NCBI RefSeq assembly: GCF_900103345.1
Contig: NZ_LT629702.1
Span: 992,001 to 1,056,000 of the forward strand
Length of the DNA: 64,000 nt
Reading direction: 5' to 3'
Source of the DNA: Pseudomonas azotoformans
GTDB taxonomy: Bacteria; Pseudomonadota; Gammaproteobacteria; Pseudomonadales; Pseudomonadaceae
Position 1 is the first letter of the stretch, and each line of letters begins with the position of its first letter. Below are positions 9,801 to 18,163 of the stretch, one piece after another. The notes beneath the pieces were generated by a model, which was given only the letters and a program-made list of their open reading frames with translations, ran no database searches and was not told where the DNA came from. Both the position numbers and the translations under genes were made by a program.

Positions 9801-11987
9801 GGCGTCTGGCAGAAAGCCATTCAAGGCGTGGCGCTTCACCCGCTCCAGGCTGTCGGGGCGCAACACCGTGTCGAGCATTTCCTGGCCACGCTGCCTGAGG
9901 GTGTTGTCCAACCGGCGCAGTTCTGCCTCGCTGCGCAGCCCGAGCATCAGGGCGTGCCGCAGGTGAGCGCGATGACTGTTGAGGAACATCTGCGGGAGTG
10001 GGCGTACATCATGGTTGGCGAAGGTCACCATCGCGCTGTCGATGATTGTGTTGAAGGTTGTCGTGGTCAGGCTGTTCAACTGCTCAGCGATACCGCTGCG
10101 GGGTGCGCTGTAGAACCCGACAGTGGCCGATTCGGGGACCGAAACGGCTTCCTGCGCCAGGCGCTCGATGAAGTGCTCGACCATATTCAATGAGCGCAGG
10201 GGAGCACGTTCTTCGCGCGGTTGTGCGGTGGTCGCGTAGGTATTGATATTCACCCCGTCGGCCATCAACGGAAGTTGGTGTTTATCCAGCTCCGCATTCA
10301 GCGCATGGGCTGCCAACCGTCTGAGTGTCGGATGCGCCGCACGGTCCGAGGCCAGTGCCTGTTCAACTGTGTTCAACTGCTGCCAGTGTTGTTTGGCGCG
10401 TTCGGCCTGCACCGTGGATGGGCGCCCATTGCTGCTGGTAATGGGGTGCAGGCTCCAGCGCCCGCCGGCGTCCTGCGTGTGCAGGCGATGGTCGATCAGG
10501 CCGCGTACATCCAGGGCGCAGTCCAGCAGTGCTTCCAGGTTCACCTGGCCGTCGCTGCGACGGTACAGGCCCAAGGCGTACTCCATGTTGCTCAGTTGCT
10601 TGGCCGTAATGTCCTCGGCCAGCTCAGTGAAAATATCGCCGGATATGGGCACCCCGATGATCTGCAGCGGGTCAAGGCCGAGCAGCACATTGCGTTCATC
10701 CAGGGACAGGAAATTGAGTAACTCGTCCTCATGCCCGCTGGCCTTGAGCATGCTGATCAAGGTGGCGTTCAGATCCTCCATGTTCTTGAGCACCTGCAAG
10801 CCGCGGGTCTGGGTGTACAGGTAGGCGTGGCTATTGCTGATCATCAGTGTGCCAGCCAGGTCGACATAGTGCTGGGAGGGCGCGCTGACGCGGATCTTTT
10901 CGACGCGCAGGTTCTCGGCATGGGCGGTGCGCGCTGCCGCGTCCGGGAGAAACATGGCCAGCAATTGCTGGCTGTCTTCGGCGCTCAGGATGCCTTGTTG
11001 GCGCTTGAGCAACAGGTCGGCGCGGAACGTGTCACTGAGGGTCTGGGCCACCAGCCCCAAGCGGGAACGGTCGCTGTTGAAGTCTTCGTTCCAGTAGGTC
11101 TGCAACAGGCTGCCGAGTAGTTTCGACAGGATGCCCGCGGTCTGCTCCACCACGCTTTCCCAGCGACGCTGATCCTCGGCCACCTGGGTCGGCGTCCAGC
11201 CCGAAGTGACCTGTTTGGGATGGGTAAAGGTGCGCGTCTGCCCGATGGGCCAGGTCTGTTTCAAGTAATAGTGCAGCAAGGCCTCGCTCAACGGCACGGA
11301 GGCCAGCCATTGCGGGTCGGCAGTAGGCGCTATGTAACTGAGCGCAAAGCTGTTCATGCGTGTATCGCGGTGATCGAGGCTGGGGAAGTAGGCGCGCGCC
11401 ATGACGGCCAGGGACGTGTCGAGCATCGTTGACAGCCCGGGAATACGGCGCAATTGGTCGAGCATGCCTTGCACGTTGTGCAATTGGGCGTGCTGGATCG
11501 CCTGCTCCTGATGTTCCATCACCGGGCCTTCAATGGCCTGTGCCGCCACGGTCGGTGCTTTGGCAGCGTCCAGGGTTGCGCGCTGGGCAATCGACAGCAA
11601 GCGCAGCAAGTCGACGCGCCGGGAGCGGTCCTTCAGGCGCTCGGTGATCTCGGTGAGCAAGTCGGCGCGGCTGTCGAACACTTCCAGGCCGTCATAGGGC
11701 GTATAGAGCAGTGCCTTTTGCCCGTCGGGGCTGGGGCTCATGATGAAGGCCCCTGCGAGGGGAATGTCCGGTTTCTGCTTCACTTCCAGCAGCAGGCTTT
11801 CCACGACCATGGGCGCTTCCTGGTGCACCGGGTTTCGGCGTGCGTGGTCGGTCGCGTAATACAGGCGATGCAGCCAGTCCAGGTCCTTGACGGTCAACCC
11901 CAGCGCACGTTCTCGCGGTGTGGGTTCGTCTCGTTTTATGGGCAGCAGGAATTCATCGAAGAAGTAGGGAGGGGTGACCCGGGCCAT
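6831..11987 (-). CDS. Giant DUF6543-type (dermonecrotic-toxin-like) protein with C-terminal HELTH metalloprotease motif
   Basis: About 1718 residues. The N-terminal region (MARVTPPYFFDEFLLP, then ALGLTVKDLDWLHRLYYATD) and repeated segments of the type LLYTPYDGLEVFDSRADLLTEITERLK, VLYAPYSPHHVLREYAREEDLL and VLWTPRRGHEVFNS recall the large Pseudomonas proteins annotated as dermonecrotic-toxin-like or DUF6543. The C-terminal 150 residues contain TTLIHELTHLVSDSEDLAYL, an HExxH zinc site (H1586, E1587, H1590; bases 7218-7232), which suggests a metalloprotease effector domain. No signal peptide is visible. The start at 11987 has GGTGAG suitably placed; an open extension reaches 12080. The family call is from memory of its motifs; toxicity is inference. 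Confidence 0.75.
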   Translation of the reverse strand: MARVTPPYFFDEFLLPIKRDEPTPRERALGLTVKDLDWLHRLYYATDHARRNPVHQEAPMVVESLLLEVKQKPDIPLAGAFIMSPSPDGQKALLYTPYDGLEVFDSRADLLTEITERLKDRSRRVDLLRLLSIAQRATLDAAKAPTVAAQAIEGPVMEHQEQAIQHAQLHNVQGMLDQLRRIPGLSTMLDTSLAVMARAYFPSLDHRDTRMNSFALSYIAPTADPQWLASVPLSEALLHYYLKQTWPIGQTRTFTHPKQVTSGWTPTQVAEDQRRWESVVEQTAGILSKLLGSLLQTYWNEDFNSDRSRLGLVAQTLSDTFRADLLLKRQQGILSAEDSQQLLAMFLPDAAARTAHAENLRVEKIRVSAPSQHYVDLAGTLMISNSHAYLYTQTRGLQVLKNMEDLNATLISMLKASGHEDELLNFLSLDERNVLLGLDPLQIIGVPISGDIFTELAEDITAKQLSNMEYALGLYRRSDGQVNLEALLDCALDVRGLIDHRLHTQDAGGRWSLHPITSSNGRPSTVQAERAKQHWQQLNTVEQALASDRAAHPTLRRLAAHALNAELDKHQLPLMADGVNINTYATTAQPREERAPLRSLNMVEHFIERLAQEAVSVPESATVGFYSAPRSGIAEQLNSLTTTTFNTIIDSAMVTFANHDVRPLPQMFLNSHRAHLRHALMLGLRSEAELRRLDNTLRQRGQEMLDTVLRPDSLERVKRHALNGFLPDAYGLTLMVDADSPPQPLANCLVLTERGGTDPQRSGQAVLWTPRRGHEVFNSIQHLRETLQKRLQDTIQRLPFLENLPNRLRTPHQAYTLGPLQRIDDDLLDNRLQSHTDTLTDNVDAVLAMNLGARRLQDYLDVVMQQALPTNLPRAIQLARAMANQQALPVWLGMAAPDEQILHAELLEQYRVSAPDEQDYLHGITPLNEQVSAALVTLLEARFPGLGLHPDDILVPIRKALNGNTQSLTDFAQRHLPDLQADEIHPRSRTATPLPATLDGTAVVQLVQQLDLKSVYQTWLTTHLQATDKDAQTRRQRYCRQLPWQLLQYAHEEKLEERISATAWGFIQQVFDMPDAVARAQVSGVTACIRPLRLVATAGASVAEVQGVYLIGPQTNATGPWVLYAPYSPHHVLREYAREEDLLSELTTPGHLQEWVLQQLDPPHQATYRNLLAQHRRDTADIRLGSARILGNILMRLFKDNVVLLTKMLACQFDKQGAAQWGVVGRLLHKGVPNALTFMAGKLAYPLVVWRSYKLFKASSEHLQQHRWGEALRTFVGGVAELASLRKALNRLYPDSEPATTFDDNDWTQASATTTLATLDITAPQRTHLLAFEQHEVALTDLRHDPKTQVYHDVDTGRDYVPVAGKVYPARNAGTHWRIHRDEESGPGLALTPSKQWVLDLRNRDPRFGKSMSRFAGRAATRMGEWGSINIEAVGMTQIAALSSWKAQCINEALNVTTYYAVTCKRNILNFALTRDPLSRLGRFFTELFGVHALTPDHVGKVETRIDEVLNELVNPTLINPDSIRFVTGTARYSPEHLIAFTLPDDIDKKIYLLDRFFAPDLDMYQNRLNAPFNIMAHARATTLIHELTHLVSDSEDLAYLDSMRPFTDLINVQSPRGRQLHAELDHLRLNALSTQTPGVILFKVWDDYAQQFEELGRRHASRTARTRVLNITGAKTLDDARQVFMSDDSKRINIILANADSIAYMITHLGRELDPGA

Positions 11988-12089
11988 TGCATACTCACCG
12001 TCATTGTATGAAGGCCTCAGGGTAAGGACGGCCGGTTCGGGCTCGGCGGTAAATAAGTGCAGCGGTGGGGGCCGATGCACAAACAGACG

Positions 12090-12118
12090 TTGACAGCATG
12101 CGCGGGCCGCGTTGTTTA
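12090..12118 (+). promoter_or_regulatory. Sigma-70-like promoter for dpkA
   Basis: A perfect -35 TTGACA (12090-12095) is followed after 17 bases by a weaker -10 TGTTTA (12113-12118). This would give a leader of about 50 nt before the dpkA ATG. It lies in the 190-bp divergent region shared with the giant gene. Confidence 0.5.
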
Positions 12119-12176
12119 ATCGTGGGCCTGGATTTCACGCTGGTTGCCCCTTCCAATCATAAAATCGGAGCTTCAG

Positions 12177-13205
12177 ATGTCACAGGTCCATGAGCAGGCT
12201 ACGGCCCGCATCGGCTTTACCGAACTGGTGGCGTTGCTTCATCAGGTCTTCGTGAACCATGGCACCTCCCCCGAGGTGGCCGCGATCCTGGCGCACAACT
12301 GCGCCAGTGCCGAGCGCGATGGCGCCCATAGCCATGGGGTGTTCCGTATTCCCGGTTACCTCAGCACCCTGGCCAGCGGCTGGGTGGATGGCAAGGCGGT
12401 GCCGGTGGTCACGGATGTCGCCTCAGGGTTTGTTCGCGTGGACGCCGCCAACGGCTTTGCCCAACCGGCGCTCGAAGCCGCCCGCGCGCTGCTGGTGGAG
12501 AAAGCCCGCAGTGCTGGCATTGCGCTGATGGCGATCCATAATTCCCACCACTTCGCCGCCCTGTGGCCGGATGTCGAGCCGTTCGCCGAAGAAGGCCTGG
12601 TGGCCCTGAGCGTGGTCAACAGCATGACCTGTGTGGTGCCCCATGGCGCCGACCGCCCGTTGTTCGGCACCAACCCCATCGCCTTTGCCGCACCCCGCGC
12701 CGATGGCTTGCCGATTGTATTTGACCTAGCCACCAGCGCCATTGCCCACGGTGATGTACAGATCGCCGCGCGTAAAGGCGAGCGCCTGCCGCCGGGCATG
12801 GGGGTTGACAGCCTGGGCCAGCCGACCCAGGACCCCAAGGCGATCCTGGAAGGTGGCGCACTCCTGCCGTTTGGCGGGCACAAGGGCTCGGCGCTGTCGA
12901 TGATGGTCGAGTTGCTGGCAGCGGCGTTGACCGGCGGCAATTTCTCCTTCGAATTCAATTGGGCCGATCACCCGGGCGCACGCACACCCTGGACCGGCCA
13001 GTTGCTGATCGTGATCGACCCGAGCAAGACCGCCGGGCAAGCGTTCGCCGAGCGCAGCCAGGAACTGGTGCGGCAGATGCATGCGGTGGGTTTGCGGCGG
13101 TTGCCGGGGGATCGGCGCCATCGCACACGGGCGAAGTCGCAGGAGCAGGGGATCGAGATCGATCGCAAAGAGCTGGAACACTTGCAGGAGATCGCGGGAC
13201 TTTAA
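12177..13205 (+). CDS. dpkA: Delta-1-piperideine-2-carboxylate / delta-1-pyrroline-2-carboxylate reductase
   Basis: A 342-residue member of the LDH2/MDH2 (type 2 malate/lactate dehydrogenase) family. It reduces piperideine-2-carboxylate to L-pipecolate with NADPH in D-lysine and D-proline catabolism. The conserved blocks NCASAERDGAHSHGVFR, AIHNSHHFAALWPDVEPFA, SVVNSMTCVVPHGA, LFGTNPIAFAAP and LPFGGHKGSALSMMVELLA closely match the P. putida DpkA sequence as I recall it. The ATG at 12177 has GGAG seven bases upstream; an earlier in-frame ATG at 12144 has no such site. No other lysine or proline catabolic gene is adjacent. Confidence 0.88.
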   Translation: MSQVHEQATARIGFTELVALLHQVFVNHGTSPEVAAILAHNCASAERDGAHSHGVFRIPGYLSTLASGWVDGKAVPVVTDVASGFVRVDAANGFAQPALEAARALLVEKARSAGIALMAIHNSHHFAALWPDVEPFAEEGLVALSVVNSMTCVVPHGADRPLFGTNPIAFAAPRADGLPIVFDLATSAIAHGDVQIAARKGERLPPGMGVDSLGQPTQDPKAILEGGALLPFGGHKGSALSMMVELLAAALTGGNFSFEFNWADHPGARTPWTGQLLIVIDPSKTAGQAFAERSQELVRQMHAVGLRRLPGDRRHRTRAKSQEQGIEIDRKELEHLQEIAGL

Positions 13206-13242
13206 ACAGGGCTGCGCCGCTGGCGCAGCCCGTCTTGCTTGC

Positions 13243-13563
13243 TTAGTTGCGGCGACCGAGCAGCAGGCCGACCACCAGGCCAAAACCTGCGGAAATCGCC
13301 ACGGTCTGCCATGGGTGGCCACCGATGTAGGTCTCGGTGGCGTCCACCACCGGCTTGCTGCGTTCGCGCACATTGGACACCGAGTCCAGGGCTTGCTTGA
13401 GCTTGATGGCGACCTGCTCACGCAGGGTTTCGCCTTCTTCGCCCACCAGGGCGGCGCTGCTTTTGAGCAGTTTGTCTGACTCTTCGATCAGCGCGGTCAG
13501 TTCGCTGAAGGCTTGGTCCTTGATTTGGTCTTCGACGGCTTGGGCAGCGGTTTTGCGGGCCAT
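13243..13563 (-). CDS. DUF883 (ElaB/YqjD-like) membrane-anchored protein
   Basis: A 106-residue protein. A long charged helix (about 10-80, rich in Glu, Lys and Ala) is followed by one C-terminal hydrophobic segment, TVAISAGFGLVVGLLLGRRN, with the glycine-rich membrane anchor and basic end typical of ElaB/YqjD. Relatives in E. coli are stationary-phase inner-membrane proteins that associate with ribosomes. AAGGAGT precedes the ATG at 13563; the longer frame to 13659 has no support. Monocistronic. Confidence 0.85.
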   Translation of the reverse strand: MARKTAAQAVEDQIKDQAFSELTALIEESDKLLKSSAALVGEEGETLREQVAIKLKQALDSVSNVRERSKPVVDATETYIGGHPWQTVAISAGFGLVVGLLLGRRN

Positions 13564-13726
13564 TGTGTGACTCCTTGCGAGTGAATGTGACAGTGAACAA
13601 TGGAGTATCGGCCAGCGGCAAAAGTTGCAGTTTTTTTGCCGCTGCCTGTTCTTGAGCAAAATCCGGATCAGGAAATTTCGACCTACAGTGTAAGATGTCG
13701 CCTATTTGTGCAGCAGGTAAATCAAC

Positions 13727-13981
13727 ATGAGCTTCAATCTCGCCAACAAGACCCTCGCCGAACGCGCCGAGCTGGAAGATGAAAAGTCCCGCCTCTACGA
13801 CCTGTGGCAGACCAACCTGGGCAAGGCCAAGGGCGAAGCCGCACGCTTGTTCGGCGAGCGCGCCAAGCGCAAGGGCAAGTGGGCCGAATGGGTCCGCGCA
13901 GAGCTCGACGGCATGTCGCCGCCGGAGTTCTCCAACATGGTGCGCAGCGAAGTCAACAAGCTGATGGCGGCCAACAAGTAA
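13727..13981 (+). CDS. Conserved small Pseudomonas protein of unknown function
   Basis: An 84-residue, highly charged protein (MSFNLANKTLAERAELE..., [31 protein letters not shown]) with no signal or membrane segment; it is predicted mainly helical. I recognise it as a short protein recurring in pseudomonads but know no function. Its last 29 bases overlap the 3' end of the convergent LysR gene. It could be DNA- or RNA-associated given its basic patches, but nothing in the sequence proves this. Confidence 0.75.
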   Translation: MSFNLANKTLAERAELEDEKSRLYDLWQTNLGKAKGEAARLFGERAKRKGKWAEWVRAELDGMSPPEFSNMVRSEVNKLMAANK

Positions 13982-14879
13982 AGCTTGCGACGATCGCTTC
14001 ACGCACTTTCAGCAACAACGGATCAAGCTGCGCCTGGGTACGCCAGCCCAGCTCCACCGGGTAGCGCGGCAGTGCCAGCGGGCAGGGCAACACGCGCAGG
14101 CCGGTCATCTCTGCAATGGCCTGTGCCGCATGCCCCGGAATGGTGGCTACCGCTTGGCTGCCCTTGAGCAAAAAGGGCAGCGCGGCAAAGTGGCTGGTCG
14201 ACGCACACACCTGGCGGCTCAGGCCCTGCGCCGCCAAGCCTTCATCGGTGATGCCGATAAACCCGCCTGACGACACCAGAATGTGCTCGCGCGTGACGAA
14301 CTCGTCCAGGCTGATGTGTGCCTGGTCCGAATCGATCAGGCAGCGGTAATCACCTTCTCCCAGCACCTGGCGGCTCAGCCTGCCCTGGGCAAAACCGCCG
14401 GCGGTAATAGCCAGGTCCAGGGTGCGGTCGAGCAGGGCACCGGCGACGATCTGGCTGTGGGTCTGACGGAAAATCACCCGCAATTTGGGCGCACGCTGTG
14501 CAATCGCTTGTATAAGACGGCGGCCATAGGCCAGCTCGAAATCATCGGATAACCCAAGCACCACCGAGCGGCCCTGATACTGCTGGTTATCCGGATTGAC
14601 CATTGCCAGGCTCTGCCGACAGCGGTCCAGCGCCTCACTGATCACCGGCTTCAACTGGTTGGCCCGCAACGTCGGCGCCAGGCCGCGCCCGGTACGCACG
14701 AACAGTTGATCGCCATACACCTCGCGCAAGCGCCGCAACCCCGCGCTGATCGCCGATTGCGTGACGCCCAGGCGCAAGGCTGCGCGACTGGCGCTGGATT
14801 CGTCGTGCAGGGCTTCGAAGGTTTTCAGCAGGTTGAGATCGACCTGGGCGATATTCATTTGGCTCATATCATTCAGCAT
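13953..14879 (-). CDS. LysR-family transcriptional regulator
   Basis: A 308-residue LysR protein. The N-terminal winged HTH (about 8-68) reads [40 protein letters not shown] and the effector domain spans about 95-300 ([36 protein letters not shown]). It is divergent from the nitrilase gene and probably controls it, as is common for LysR pairs. Several in-frame ATGs occur in the first eight codons; none has a clear ribosome site. The stop codon lies inside the 3' end of the convergent small gene, a 29-bp overlap. Confidence 0.88.
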   Translation of the reverse strand: MLNDMSQMNIAQVDLNLLKTFEALHDESSASRAALRLGVTQSAISAGLRRLREVYGDQLFVRTGRGLAPTLRANQLKPVISEALDRCRQSLAMVNPDNQQYQGRSVVLGLSDDFELAYGRRLIQAIAQRAPKLRVIFRQTHSQIVAGALLDRTLDLAITAGGFAQGRLSRQVLGEGDYRCLIDSDQAHISLDEFVTREHILVSSGGFIGITDEGLAAQGLSRQVCASTSHFAALPFLLKGSQAVATIPGHAAQAIAEMTGLRVLPCPLALPRYPVELGWRTQAQLDPLLLKVREAIVASFTCWPPSAC

Positions 14880-14936
14880 TGAAGTGGGCTTTATTCATGA
14901 TCGAGGCTGGCGGGAGAATGGGCAACCCCGATCTTC

Positions 14937-15038
14937 CTGTAGGAGCGAGCTTGCTCGCGAAGACCGCGCAGGCGCCGCGTTTATCCAGGATGCACGCGTT
15001 GTCGTTGACGTTCTTCGCGAGCAAGCTCGCTCCTATAG
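14937..15038. repeat. REPIN, family A (copy A2)
   Basis: CTGTAGGAGCGAGCTTGCTC and its inverse (ending GCTCGCTCCTATAG) flank a spacer of about 55 bp. It lies in the divergent LysR/nitrilase intergenic region and ends only 36 bp before the nitrilase ATG, so it probably lies within the nitrilase promoter or leader. Confidence 0.9.
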
Positions 15039-15073
15039 GGGATTGCTCAAGCCCGACTGATGGAGTGAACCGG

Positions 15074-16000
15074 ATGCCCATGTCTACTGTTGCCGCTTTG
15101 CAGATTGGCTCCTTGCCTGGCGGCAAGGCCGAAACCCTGGCGCAAATCCTGAGTTATGAGGACGCGATCCTGCGCAGCGGCGCGCAATTGGTGGTGATGC
15201 CTGAAGCGCTGCTGGGTGGTTATCCCAAAGGTGAGGCCTTCGGCACACAGTTGGGTTATCGCCTGCCGGAAGGCCGCGAAGCCTTTGCCCGTTATTTTGC
15301 CAATGCCATCGATGTACCGGGCGCGGAAACCGAGGTGCTGGCCGGCCTGTCGGCGCGTACCGGTGCCAGCCTGGTACTTGGTGTGATCGAGCGCAGCGGC
15401 AGCACCCTGTATTGCACCGTGCTGTATTTCGAACCGGCGGGCGGCCTGGTAACCAAGCACCGCAAGCTGATGCCCACCGGTACCGAACGGCTGATCTGGG
15501 GCAAGGGCGACGGCTCGACCCTGCCGGTGATCGACACCGCAGTGGGCCGGGTCGGTGGAGCAGTGTGCTGGGAAAACATGATGCCGTTGTTGCGCACGGC
15601 GATGTATGCCAAGGGCGTTGAAGTGTGGTGCGCGCCGACGGTGGATGAGCGCGAGATGTGGCAGGTAAGCATGCGCCATGTGGCGCATGAAGGGCGTTGC
15701 TTTGTGGTCAGTGCCTGTCAGGTGCAGGCTTCGCCCGGGGCGTTGGGCATCGAGGTGGCCAACTGGCCTTCGGAGCGCCCGTTGATTGCGGGCGGCAGCG
15801 TGATTGTCGGGCCGATGGGCGACATTCTCGCCGGGCCGCTGCTGGGCGAAGCCGGGCTGCTGACGGCGCAAATCAATACGGATGATTTGGTACGCGCGCG
15901 GTATGACTATGACGTGGTGGGCCACTACGCCCGGCCGGATGTCTTCGAATTGGTAGTGGACGAACGCGCCAAGCCAGGTGTGCGCTACCTGACGGATTGA
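15074..16000 (+). CDS. Nitrilase-family carbon-nitrogen hydrolase
   Basis: A 308-residue protein with the nitrilase triad: Glu44 in [14 protein letters not shown], Lys131 in [13 protein letters not shown] and Cys165 in [12 protein letters not shown]. Spacing and length fit true nitrilases or cyanide-hydrolysing relatives rather than amidases; the PEALLGGYP and CWENMMPL blocks are typical of nitrilases, which convert nitriles to carboxylic acids and ammonia. The natural substrate is not deducible. The ATG at 15074 has TGGAG eight bases upstream; the frame is open back to 14879, but that extension translates the REPIN. Probably controlled by the divergent LysR protein. Confidence 0.88.
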   Translation: MPMSTVAALQIGSLPGGKAETLAQILSYEDAILRSGAQLVVMPEALLGGYPKGEAFGTQLGYRLPEGREAFARYFANAIDVPGAETEVLAGLSARTGASLVLGVIERSGSTLYCTVLYFEPAGGLVTKHRKLMPTGTERLIWGKGDGSTLPVIDTAVGRVGGAVCWENMMPLLRTAMYAKGVEVWCAPTVDEREMWQVSMRHVAHEGRCFVVSACQVQASPGALGIEVANWPSERPLIAGGSVIVGPMGDILAGPLLGEAGLLTAQINTDDLVRARYDYDVVGHYARPDVFELVVDERAKPGVRYLTD

Positions 16001-16027
16001 GCAGAATCCTGTGGGGAGCCGTGTCGA

Positions 16028-16489
16028 TTACCAAGTGGCGGTATTGGGCAAGTCCAGCGTGCCACGGTCCACAAAGCGCATCGTGCCGAACAGCCCACCC
16101 GCCAGCTTGCCCCGCAGCACGTAGGGCAGGTTGTTCAGGCTCTGGGTCTGGCTCAGGCCCAGGGTCTGACGCAATACGGAAAATGCCGAAACACTCACCG
16201 GCACCATCAGGACGGTCTCGGAAAAACGTGGGATGGAGCCCCTCTGGTCACTCACCCCCGACGCCAACGGCCGGCCATTGACCTCCAGGTCCAGGGCTAC
16301 GCCGTTGTAGTCGATCGCCGTTTCATTGGGGTTCTGCACCCGCAGCTTCACGGCGAAGCGCACTTCCAGGTCCTGGCTTTGCAGCGGCTCGATGCCCACC
16401 ACATTGATGTTCACCGGATCACGGTTGGGGAACAGCGCACAGGCGCTCAAGGTCAGCAACAACAGCGATACAACCATGAGCCTGCGCAT
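16028..16489 (-). CDS. LEA-type-2 / WHy-domain lipoprotein
   Basis: A 153-residue protein with a lipoprotein signal (MRRLMVVSLLLLTLSAC, lipobox LSAC, Cys17) and a single LEA_2-like domain (about 30-145, with VRFAVKLRVQNPNETAIDYNGVALDLEVNG). This fold is often annotated as water-stress or desiccation related. It ends convergently with the nitrilase gene. It starts 12 bases after the permease stop, so the two are probably co-transcribed. Confidence 0.83.
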   Translation of the reverse strand: MRRLMVVSLLLLTLSACALFPNRDPVNINVVGIEPLQSQDLEVRFAVKLRVQNPNETAIDYNGVALDLEVNGRPLASGVSDQRGSIPRFSETVLMVPVSVSAFSVLRQTLGLSQTQSLNNLPYVLRGKLAGGLFGTMRFVDRGTLDLPNTATW

Positions 16490-16501
16490 ACAAAGGTGCT
16501 C

Positions 16502-17929
16502 CTATTTCGTGACGTCCGGGTCCTGCATCACTTTGAGGGTAGAGGACTCCGGATCAAATTCATCTTCTTCCAGCTCTATGAACTCTTCCGGCAGGAAAAT
16601 GTTCAGCAGGATTGCACAGAAAGCGCCCACGGTGATCGGCGACTCGAAGATGTTGTGCAGCGCCTTGGGCAGCTCGCGCAATACTTCCGGCACCGCGGCG
16701 ACCCCCAGGCCCATGCCGAGGGAGATCGCCACGATCAGCACATTGCGCCGGTGCAGCCCGGCTTCGGCAAGGATCTTGATCCCGGCCACGGCCACGGTGC
16801 CGAACATGATCAGCGTGGCACCGCCCAGCACCGGCTTGGGCATCAGTTGCAGCACCGCGCCGATCATCGGGAACAGCCCCAGCAGCACCAGCAGCCCGGC
16901 GATAAAGTACGCCACGTAGCGGCTGGCCACGCCGGTCAACTGGATCACGCCGTTGTTCTGGGCGAAGGTCACCATCGGCAGGCTGTTGAAGGTGGCGGCC
17001 ATCGCCGAGTTGAGGCCATCGGCCAGCAGCCCGGACTTGATGCGCTTGATATACAGCGGACCCTTGACCGGCTGTTGGGAAATCATCGAGTTGGCCGTCA
17101 GGTCACCGGCTGCTTCCAGCGGCGAAATCAGGAAGATCACCGCCACCGGGATAAACGCCACCCAGTCAAACGAGAAACCGTACTTGAACGGCACCGGCAC
17201 GCTGATCAACGGCACCTCGGGCAGCGCCGCCATGTCCACGCGGCCCAGCAGCCAGGCCACGACGAAGCCCAGGGTCAGGCCGATCACGATCGAACCCAGG
17301 CGCAGGAACGGGTTATTGAAGCGGTTGAGTACCACGATGGTCAGCAGTACCAGCGCCGCCAGGCCCATGTTGCTCGCCGCGCCAAGGTCGCTGGCGCCAA
17401 AACCGCCGGCCATGTCGGTGACCGCCACCTTGATCAGCGACAAGCCCATCAGCGTGATGATGGTGCCGGTGACCACCGGGGTGATCAGCTTGCGCAGCTT
17501 GCCGATGAACTGGCTGAGCACCACCTCGATGAAAGCGGCGAAAAAGCAGATGCCAAAGATCGTCGAGAGGATCTCGTCGGTGCCGCCACCCCGGGCCTTG
17601 ACCATGAAGCCCGCGCTGAGAATCACGCTGATAAACGAGAAACTGGTGCCCTGCAGGCACAACAGCCCCGAGCCGATCGGGCCGAAGGTGCGCGCCTGCA
17701 CAAAGGTGCCGAGCCCCGACACGAACAGCGCCATGCTCACCAGGTACGGCACTTCGCTTTCCAGGCCCAGCACGCCGCCGACGATCAGCGTAGGCGTGAT
17801 GATCCCGACGAAGCTCGCCAACACATGCTGCAGTGCGGCAAATATCGCGGCGGTGAAGTGCGGGCGGTCTTCCAGGCCGTAGATCAGGTCGGATTTATAG
17901 CGGGGGCGCGGAGCTTGAGCGTCAGACAA
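16502..17929 (-). CDS. NCS2-family purine (xanthine/urate-type) permease
   Basis: A 475-residue polytopic protein with about 12-14 hydrophobic helices. It has the NCS2 landmarks: LQHVLASFVGIITPTLIVGG near the N-terminus, GPIGSGLLCLQGTSFSF, the motif region around ISPLEAAGDLTANSMIS (about 280) and NSLPMVTFAQNNGVIQLTGVASR. These proteins import xanthine, urate or uracil by proton symport. The AGDLTA motif favours the purine branch; the exact substrate cannot be fixed. The C-terminus is acidic (EEFIELEEDEFDPESS). Probably in one unit with the downstream lipoprotein. Confidence 0.9.
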   Translation of the reverse strand: MSDAQAPRPRYKSDLIYGLEDRPHFTAAIFAALQHVLASFVGIITPTLIVGGVLGLESEVPYLVSMALFVSGLGTFVQARTFGPIGSGLLCLQGTSFSFISVILSAGFMVKARGGGTDEILSTIFGICFFAAFIEVVLSQFIGKLRKLITPVVTGTIITLMGLSLIKVAVTDMAGGFGASDLGAASNMGLAALVLLTIVVLNRFNNPFLRLGSIVIGLTLGFVVAWLLGRVDMAALPEVPLISVPVPFKYGFSFDWVAFIPVAVIFLISPLEAAGDLTANSMISQQPVKGPLYIKRIKSGLLADGLNSAMAATFNSLPMVTFAQNNGVIQLTGVASRYVAYFIAGLLVLLGLFPMIGAVLQLMPKPVLGGATLIMFGTVAVAGIKILAEAGLHRRNVLIVAISLGMGLGVAAVPEVLRELPKALHNIFESPITVGAFCAILLNIFLPEEFIELEEDEFDPESSTLKVMQDPDVTK

Positions 17930-18163
17930 AATGCGGGCTCGGGTCAGAAAATGGAGGCGCAGGATGCCAGAAACTGCCTGTCGTCAGAAGTGTAAAAAAA
18001 TATTTATAAAGCCCCCTGCGGGAAACCATAGCACCAGCCGATAGCGTGGTCAGGCCCACATACTAACGACAACAGTGGTGACCAAGGTCCGAGCAGCGCG
18101 TTGACGCTGACGGATCGTTTCGCGGCAGGGACGCTCGCAAACACTACTTCTGAGAGCACCCCT

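Noticed and set aside
14879..15073. An N-terminal extension of the nitrilase
   Set aside because: It translates a REPIN ([11 protein letters not shown]), and a ribosome site fits the ATG at 15074.
16379..17995. A 538-codon frame opposite the purine permease
   Set aside because: Same antisense effect; composition is His/Gln/Arg-rich and the minus-strand permease is unmistakable.
18037..18044. GCCGATAG before the chemoreceptor as a FliA -10 box
   Set aside because: No TAAA-type -35 lies 15 bp upstream, so the match is probably chance.
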